64,000 nucleotides of DNA from positions 124,001-188,000 of the forward strand of contig QXCR01000077.1 of assembly GCA_004380135.1 (NCBI GenBank). The letters are read 5' to 3'. Made by a program: the position numbers and the translations under genes. The notes beneath the pieces are model-generated. The model searched no databases. It was not told the DNA's origin and worked only from the letters and a program-made list of their open reading frames with translations. This document shows positions 55,434-64,000 of the stretch, in pieces. The stretch's first letter is position 1. Each line of letters begins with the position of its first letter. Source of the stretch: Stemphylium vesicarium (Eukaryota; Ascomycota; Dothideomycetes; Pleosporales; Pleosporaceae).

Positions 55434-56992
55434 ATGTCCGGCCAACAGTGTCTCCGCCGCCTACCAGCTGCCATGCGCTCTGTGCGAGCTTTGCGCGCGA
55501 GCCCACGAGCCATTCCTGCTGCGCGCTCCTACTCGGCCCTCTCCAGGGCGAACTCCTCCGGTCTTCTCACCCACGCCTCAAAGTACTGCCAACACCCCCC
55601 GCCACCCCAGCATGTCTGTAGCTAACCCCCGGACAGACGGCCTGGACAGCTCCCCGCACAGCGCCTATGGACTCTCGAGCAGACACGAACCTATGCCGAC
55701 ACCATCGTCAAGGTGCCAGAAATGGCCGAGTCTATCACAGAGGGAACGCTCAAGCAGTGGTCAAAACGTGCGATCAAATTCGACTAGTCGACTGTGGGGT
55801 CTAGCTAATGACATGTGCAGAGGTTGGCGACCATGTTGAGCAAGACGAAGAGATTGCTACCATCGAGACGGACAAGATCGACGTTGCCGTAAATGCGCCC
55901 GAGGCCGGTACCATCAAGGAATTCCTGGTCAACGAGGAGGACACCGTCACCGTTGGACAGGAGATTGTCAAGCTCGAGGCTGGCGCTGCGCCCGCTGGTG
56001 GGAAGAAGGAGGAAGCCAGTGACGACGTCAAGGAGCCCGCGCCCAAGGACCAGGAAACTTCATCGCAGCCCGAGGGCCAGCAAGAGCAGTCTCAGCCAAA
56101 GGACGAGTCAAAGCCGGAACCCCCCAAGCAAGAAGAGAAGCCCCAGCCGCCCAAGCAGGAATCCAAGCCGGAACCCCCCAAGAAGGAGTCCAAGCCAAAG
56201 GATGAGCCCAAGCCCGCCACTCCTGGCAGCCGCGAGGAGCGCCGCGTACGTATATTCGACTCGCCTTATTCTGTTGTTTTTTTGCACTAACAGTCCACAT
56301 AGGTCAAGATGAACCGCATGCGTCTCCGCATTGCCGAGCGCTTGAAGCAATCGCAAAACACGGCTGCCTCTTTGACCACCTTCAATGAGGTCGACATGTC
56401 CTCCATCATGGAGTTCCGCAAGCTCTACAAGGACGAGATTCTCAAGAACAAGGGCGTCAAGCTCGGCTTCATGTCCGCCTTCTCCCGCGCCTGCATCCTC
56501 GCTGCACGCGAAGTTCCCGCCGTCAACGCTTCCATCGAAGGCCCTGACGGTGGTGACACCATCGTGTACCGCGACTACGTCGACATCTCCGTTGCCGTCG
56601 CTACTGAGAAGGGCCTCGTCACACCCGTTGTCAGGAACGCTGAGAGCTTGGACATGGTCGGCATCGAGAAGGCCATCGCCGACCTCGGCAAGAAGGCGCG
56701 CGACAACAAGCTTACCATCGAGGACATGGCTGGCGGTACCTTTACCATTTCCAACGGCGGTGTCTTTGGCAGTCTGATGGGCACTCCCATCATCAACCTC
56801 CCGCAAACCGCTGTGCTTGGTCTGCATGCCATCAAGGAGAAGCCCGTCGCTATTAACGGAAAGGTTGAGATCAGGCCGATGATGTACCTTGCCCTCACTT
56901 ACGACCACCGCCTGCTCGACGGAAGGGAAGCCGTTACTTTCTTGGTCAAGGTCAAGGAGTTTATCGAGGACCCCAGGAAGATGCTGTTGTAA
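55434..56992 (+). CDS. KGD2: Dihydrolipoyl succinyltransferase, E2 of 2-oxoglutarate dehydrogenase
   Basis: Transfers the succinyl group to CoA in the TCA cycle, in the mitochondrial matrix. Exons are 55434-55582, 55637-55767, 55821-56245 and 56303-56992, encoding about 464 aa. The introns have GTACTG, GTGCGA and GTACGT donors; intron 1 has a CTAAC branch site. The Arg-rich, acid-free N-terminus ([19 protein letters not shown]) is a presequence. The lipoyl domain starts at [15 protein letters not shown] and carries its lipoyl Lys112 in ETDKIDVAV. The linker is a Pro/Lys/Glu repeat region (KPEPPKQ, KPQPPKQ, KPEPPKK) with no obvious peripheral subunit-binding domain. The catalytic domain contains [21 protein letters not shown] and DHRLLDGRE with His437 and Asp441. 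Confidence 0.95.
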
Positions 56993-59756
<2,764 letters not shown>

Positions 59757-60343
59757 ATGCCCCCCAAGGCCCAGAAGACTCCCACCACCGGCGGCAAGGC
59801 CCCGGCCGGCAAGGCTCCCGCCGAGAAGAAGGAGGCTGGCAAGAAGACCGCCGCGCCCTCTGGCGACAAGAAGAAGCGCACCAAGACCAGGAAGGAGACC
59901 TACTCCTCCTACATCTACAAGGGTGAGTCTTTGCCCATTTGCGCGTCATGAACGCGACATTGAATCGCAACACCTGGCCCAATGCATCCGCATCATCAGC
60001 TTTCGTCGAACAACGTTTACTGACGCGTTTTTCCAGTCCTCAAGCAGGTCCACCCCGATACTGGTATCTCCAACCGCGCCATGAGCATTCTCAACTCCTT
60101 CGTCAACGACATCTTCGAGCGCGTCGCCACCGAGGCCTCCAAGCTTGCTGCCTACAACAAGAAGTCCACCATCTCATCGCGCGAGATCCAGACATCGTAC
60201 GTTCTGCCATATCTCACCCAAACAATCGCGCAATTACTGACAACAACCACAGAGTTCGTCTGATCCTGCCTGGTGAGCTTGCCAAGCACGCCGTGTCTGA
60301 GGGTACCAAGGCTGTCACCAAGTACTCTTCATCCACCAAATAG
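59757..60343 (+). CDS. Histone H2B
   Basis: A core histone of about 138 aa. Exons are 59757-59922, 60037-60196 and 60253-60343; donors are GTGAGT and GTACGT, acceptors CCAG and ACAG. The Lys/Ala/Pro-rich tail [16 protein letters not shown] leads to [20 protein letters not shown], then [39 protein letters not shown] and [17 protein letters not shown]. The C-terminal TKYSSSTK contains the Lys that is monoubiquitinated in fungi (the yeast K123 equivalent). Start fixed by the conserved MPPK tail in the context AAAAATGCC. Confidence 0.97.
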
Positions 60344-61003
60344 AGTGCCTTTTCTTCGCTGGATGTTTTCTTTGGGTCTTTCTTGTCACTTCGACAAGTG
60401 GTTACGGGGTGCGGTGTTCACGGGTCCTTTGCTAATGTGATCATGGGTCGGTTTGTCTGTCATCGAATCATTTAGTCATCTTTGACTATGAGGTCCATAT
60501 GGGTCTGTACATTATACCACAGCAGACGGGAACGAATCAATTATTTCGAACTTCACACAAACGCATTGCCTTCCCTTTCCAAATTGACATTGCGAACCAG
60601 CCTTGACATGTAATCCACCTTGTCGCAAAAACGCACTTGCACTGGACACACCGCTACATTGCCAACGTAGGTTTGGACTAACTACATTCGCTTGCTAATC
60701 GATGAGCGAGTCAGCGCTTTGAATACACGTTCCAACGCACGTTCTCTTCACCGTTGCGACCTCCCAATGGCAATGGCGCGTGTCGCGACTTTGATCCGGA
60801 TGACGTATGTGCTGGCACCTGTCACGCTTCAATTCAGTGCGCACTGACAGCGTCAACCCTCAACGGCAACGACTTCCAAACAATCTGTATTCGTATACAT
60901 GGATAGTGAATTGTCAGACTCCCCGTCCAACTCCAGTAATGCAAGCAACCGTATGATATCACAGACAGCCACAAACGCCAGCCACAGCAGCACATTGAAT
61001 TGC
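60344..61003. other. Intergenic region between convergent genes
   Basis: About 660 bp covering the 3' UTRs of H2B and ATG4. No gene is seen. Confidence 0.5.
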
Positions 61004-62450
61004 TTATTGCAGTCCATCCTCGTCCCAGCTTTCAACTTCATCAATAGCACCCTCCCGCTCCTGGCCTCTAGGCGCCGGCTCCTTGTCCTGCACATGCACC
61101 ACGCTCTTGCCCTGCACGCTGCGCACGCCTTCTTTCCAGTTGTCGTAGTCTTGTTGCGAAGTGATTAGGAAGGCGAGAAGCATGGATGGGTCCATCTCGC
61201 GGATTTGGAGGCGTCGGACGCGACGAGTATGGCAGGTTGCAAGCTCCTCTGCCGAATAAGTAGATGCGTTGGATGCATCCGAAGGCGTCGCCGAGGGCAC
61301 AATGGTGGTCGACGACGATGTGGATGTTGCAGACGCGTCCAAGCCGGATGACGCTGCTACCGGGGTTTCGGTCGAGGGCGAGGGAGGGCGATAGGGAAGC
61401 AAAGGGCGAGTGCTATGTGGATCGAGGTAGAAGAAGGTGTTTGCCTGCGTGGCTACGAAGTAATGCGAAGCTGACGGGCGGCCACTATGTGCAAGTCAGC
61501 AAGGTAGTCAAGTAAGCATAACCTATGATTACTGCGCCTCACCCTGCAATACCCATGCTCTGCTTCATCTGCAGGCTCGCCTTGAGTGCCTCCCAGTAAA
61601 CAGGCGTGATCTTGTCGATGCCCAGCCGGGTGCCGACCAAGATCAGCGTAGGCTGCCATTCTCCCTCGTCGTCGATAGCAACCTGCTTCAATCTATCCTC
61701 GTATACATCTGCACCATCGCCGGACACATAGACACGCAAGCCAGCCTCGCTGTGCTTGTTGACCAGGTCTTGTATGCACCGGGCTGCTGCCGACGGGCCG
61801 AACCATTCACCAGGGTACTTTCCACACACAGCTGCACCATGCTCAACGAAGCGGTGGATAGAGAAGGGCGCTTTCGGGTCGTCGGCGAACAGGGAAAGGA
61901 TCTCACAGTGCTCTTTTGCAGTGGGATTCTCTTGGTATCTCCAGTCCCTGCCCAAACGTAGCACTTGCAGCGCGTTGGCTAGGATGCACTGCCCGCTCCT
62001 GATCATGCAACCGAAGCCCGTGTCTGAAGTAAATCCGGGTGATGCAAGGTTTTGCATGCGAACGCGAAAGCTCATGGCGCTTGTTGCTTTGGGGTCGTGG
62101 CTCTTCTGTATCGCTGTGAAGCCTGAGCGGTAGGTCATCCATATCCGCGACTCGAAGTCGTCCAGGAAGGCAGACGGCCAGTTTCCGTATTGTGCAGGGT
62201 CCTCGCCATTTGGCGCTTCCTTGCGCTCCGTTTCCTCGATGCTCGTCCGTATCCAGCTCTCGTCTTCGTTGCGTTCGGATGGTGGCGTGGGAGTCTCAGA
62301 GGAGGCGTCGCTGAGCGTAAGCTTGGTCGATGGAGGCCGGGGGTCGTAACGCTGGCCGAGCAGCCATATCGGTTCGTTGGAGTCGTTCGTCGGCGGCGGA
62401 TCGTAGAAGGTGCGCACGATGTTGCGACTGACACGCTCAAAGTCGTGCAT
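61004..62450 (-). CDS. ATG4: Autophagy cysteine protease Atg4
   Basis: Cleaves the Atg8 C-terminus to expose Gly for lipidation and later deconjugates Atg8-PE. Exons are 61543-62450 and 61004-61484; the 58-nt intron (GTGAGG to ATAG) has phase 2 and joins MGIAG to [11 protein letters not shown]. The protein is about 462 aa. The catalytic Cys is about residue 148 in [14 protein letters not shown]. The Asp and His of the triad are about 324 and 326 in [14 protein letters not shown]. The substrate-groove segment [11 protein letters not shown] precedes the Cys. A Ser/Thr-rich insert ([16 protein letters not shown]) separates DPH from the final conserved block, [13 protein letters not shown]. An acidic C-terminus ([12 protein letters not shown]) may hold the LIR-like region. 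All catalytic residues are intact. Confidence 0.94.
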
Positions 62451-63030
62451 GACGGTTGGTGGGCGCGGAGGTGCTGCGGAGGTCCGAGATGAAGCTGCCT
62501 AGAGCTGGCTACATGCGTCGGTACACTGCCGTGGGTATTCGTATACATGCACCGAGCTGCGATGCGTCTTTTGCAACCGGGATGGAATCTCGCCGCGATG
62601 TCCAAGTCAAGATGCGGTTTAGGAGTTGCGGCGAAACCCCCTCAGGTCATATGCGGCTGTACCAAGGTTGCGGCGGGGGAGGGGTGGCTATCACCTGGCT
62701 GTGTCACTGAGCTCCAAACACGCTTCTAGAAGGCGTCGGCAGGGGGGAGGGTGACGATGTCTCGAAGCGCAGCGCATGCGTTCCTTCTCTGCGCGTAGAC
62801 GGGCGACTATCTGCATAGGTACCTGGGTACTTCTGGCAGACCATCTAACCGTTCCTATGGCCCCAGAAGATGCTCGCGCCCAGGCAACCGGCGCATCGTC
62901 ATAAGCTCCGTCCGACACTAGCCCCGCGCCACTCGCGAAGTGTGGACATTGACGTGCGCATCATCTTGAATTCAGACGTCGCACTCTGTCGCCACTTTCT
63001 TCCGCTTCTCCATCCCCACTGGAGCATCGC
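62451..63030. promoter_or_regulatory. Divergent promoter region of ATG4 and SQS1
   Basis: 580 bp between the two starts. No distinct element can be named from sequence alone. Confidence 0.45.
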
Positions 63031-64000
63031 CATGTCGCGCGGAAAGAAAAAAGCCAAGACCAAGGCCAAAGGCGGCTCAGCGAAGAGCACGCCGCATCGC
63101 GCGCCCGCCAAACGCCATGCCGCCCAACCATGGCCGGCTCGCGACGAGGCAGTCGCATCCAAGTTCTCGCTCAAGGACGAAGTGCGTTGGGTGTCCAGTC
63201 ACCGCACCGCTGCCTTTGAAGCCGGCAAGCAATTACGACACATGCCCATCGAATTCATAAGTGCCGGCCACCTCGAGGGTACCCTCAAGGAGCACCTGCC
63301 CGCTGTCGAGCCAGCCCGCGCCAACCCACCAGAGTCCTGTCCCGAGTCTGTCGCACCCTCCTCGCCTTCCTCCACACCGGACAACACAAACGCCATGGCC
63401 CATATGGCTATACGCAGTCCCTCGCCTGCTCTTTCAAACGCTTCTTCTTCTTCGAGTGCTGACGAGGTCCTGTTCAGAGGGCGTGGTACCCAGCCTCCAG
63501 CACCTGCCGCTAATACCACTGCCACTGCGACGCCTTCTCAGCAAGTCCGAGATTCAATAGCTGCATCGTCAAAGCATGCACTCAAAGCACCTCTGCAGTC
63601 TATTCCAACACCCGAGCTTACAGCAGCCTCTACCACTGCTACATCGGCGACGGAAGCAGGCGAGGCCCAGCCCTTGGTGGAGCTCAGCATTCGCCTGAAC
63701 AACACATCTCAGGGCAAGAAAGAGCCAGGCTCCGATACCGATGACGTGGACCAGAACCAATTTGCAAAGCGGAGAGGTGGTAGGCCCGCCTGGGAAGGAA
63801 CTACTACCGAGTGGCAACATCGAAGCAAGCCAAACATCGGCTGGTTGCCGGGTCCAGAGCGACCGGATAATGATGCCCACCTGCGAGGCGACGACAATGT
63901 CAAGGTCAATATCGAGATTGATGCTGATGTTAATCCTCGCGACGCAGCCATGGATGACTACATGCAAAACGTTGAAGATTTTGGTTTCACCGATGACATG
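63031..64000 (+). CDS. SQS1: Sqs1-like G-patch protein, 3'-truncated by window edge
   Basis: The frame from ATG 63031 is open to the end of the window (about 323 residues seen), so the gene continues beyond. The N-terminus is strongly basic (MSRGKKKAKTKAKGGSAKS). It is followed by FSLKDEVRWVSSHRTAAFEAGKQLRHMPIEFISAGH, which matches the N-terminal pattern of fungal Sqs1 proteins. Further matches are DEVLFRGRG and AAMDDYMQNVEDFG. Sqs1 activates the helicase Prp43 in splicing and ribosome assembly through a C-terminal G-patch, with an R3H domain before it; both would lie outside the window. The assignment therefore rests on the N-terminal motifs only. Confidence 0.7.

Overview
The window is nuclear DNA of a filamentous ascomycete. 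The genes carry short introns (about 47-170 nt) with GTRNGT-type donors, CTAAC/CTGAC-like branch sites and YAG acceptors. Most predicted proteins look like Pezizomycotina orthologues, and several lineage-specific families (F-box-like orphans, an atypical SDR, a centrosomin-type ApsB) suggest Dothideomycetes, probably Pleosporales. The order is an inference from protein style, not from a database search.

Layout. 1-5.6 kb: the 3' part of MON1, a convergent PRISE-type reductase, then 2.1 kb without genes. 5.6-7.4 kb: a tyrosine phosphatase whose stop codon is followed in frame by 141 more codons ending in a tail-anchor-like segment. 7.4-16 kb: 8.5 kb with no gene I can support. 16-19 kb: a Zn2Cys6 regulator and an aldose 1-epimerase. 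19-22.8 kb: no convincing gene, but a G17/T-rich tract. 22.8-27.9 kb: an AMSH/Sst2 deubiquitinase, the V-ATPase assembly factor Pkr1 and an orphan. 27.9-31.3 kb: two adjacent decayed genes, an SDR pseudogene and an F-box-like pseudogene. 31.4-42.5 kb: a large PPR-like protein, a Q/P/S-rich conserved protein, the Sro7/Lgl/tomosyn homologue and another orphan. 42.8-50.2 kb: two coiled-coil proteins, the second being the microtubule organiser ApsB/Mto1. 50.8-64 kb: dense housekeeping genes: RPA34 (Pol I), GRC3 (rRNA processing), NDUFB9 and KGD2 (mitochondrial), histones H2A and H2B, ATG4, and the 5' end of SQS1.

Several neighbours are head-to-head and may share promoters: RPA34/GRC3 (both rRNA production), NDUFB9/KGD2 (both respiratory metabolism), H2A/H2B (stoichiometric histones) and ATG4/SQS1. 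Membrane traffic and lysosome/vacuole genes recur (MON1, Sst2, Pkr1, Sro7, ATG4), but they are scattered and I do not claim a cluster. I see no CRISPR array, rRNA, tRNA, intact transposon or biosynthetic cluster.

The most unusual signals are the phosphatase 3' extension, two independent GC-AG introns that restore perfectly conserved motifs, a stopless 72-nt intron in NDUFB9, a G-quadruplex-like run inside a long MON1 intron, and the paired pseudogenes.
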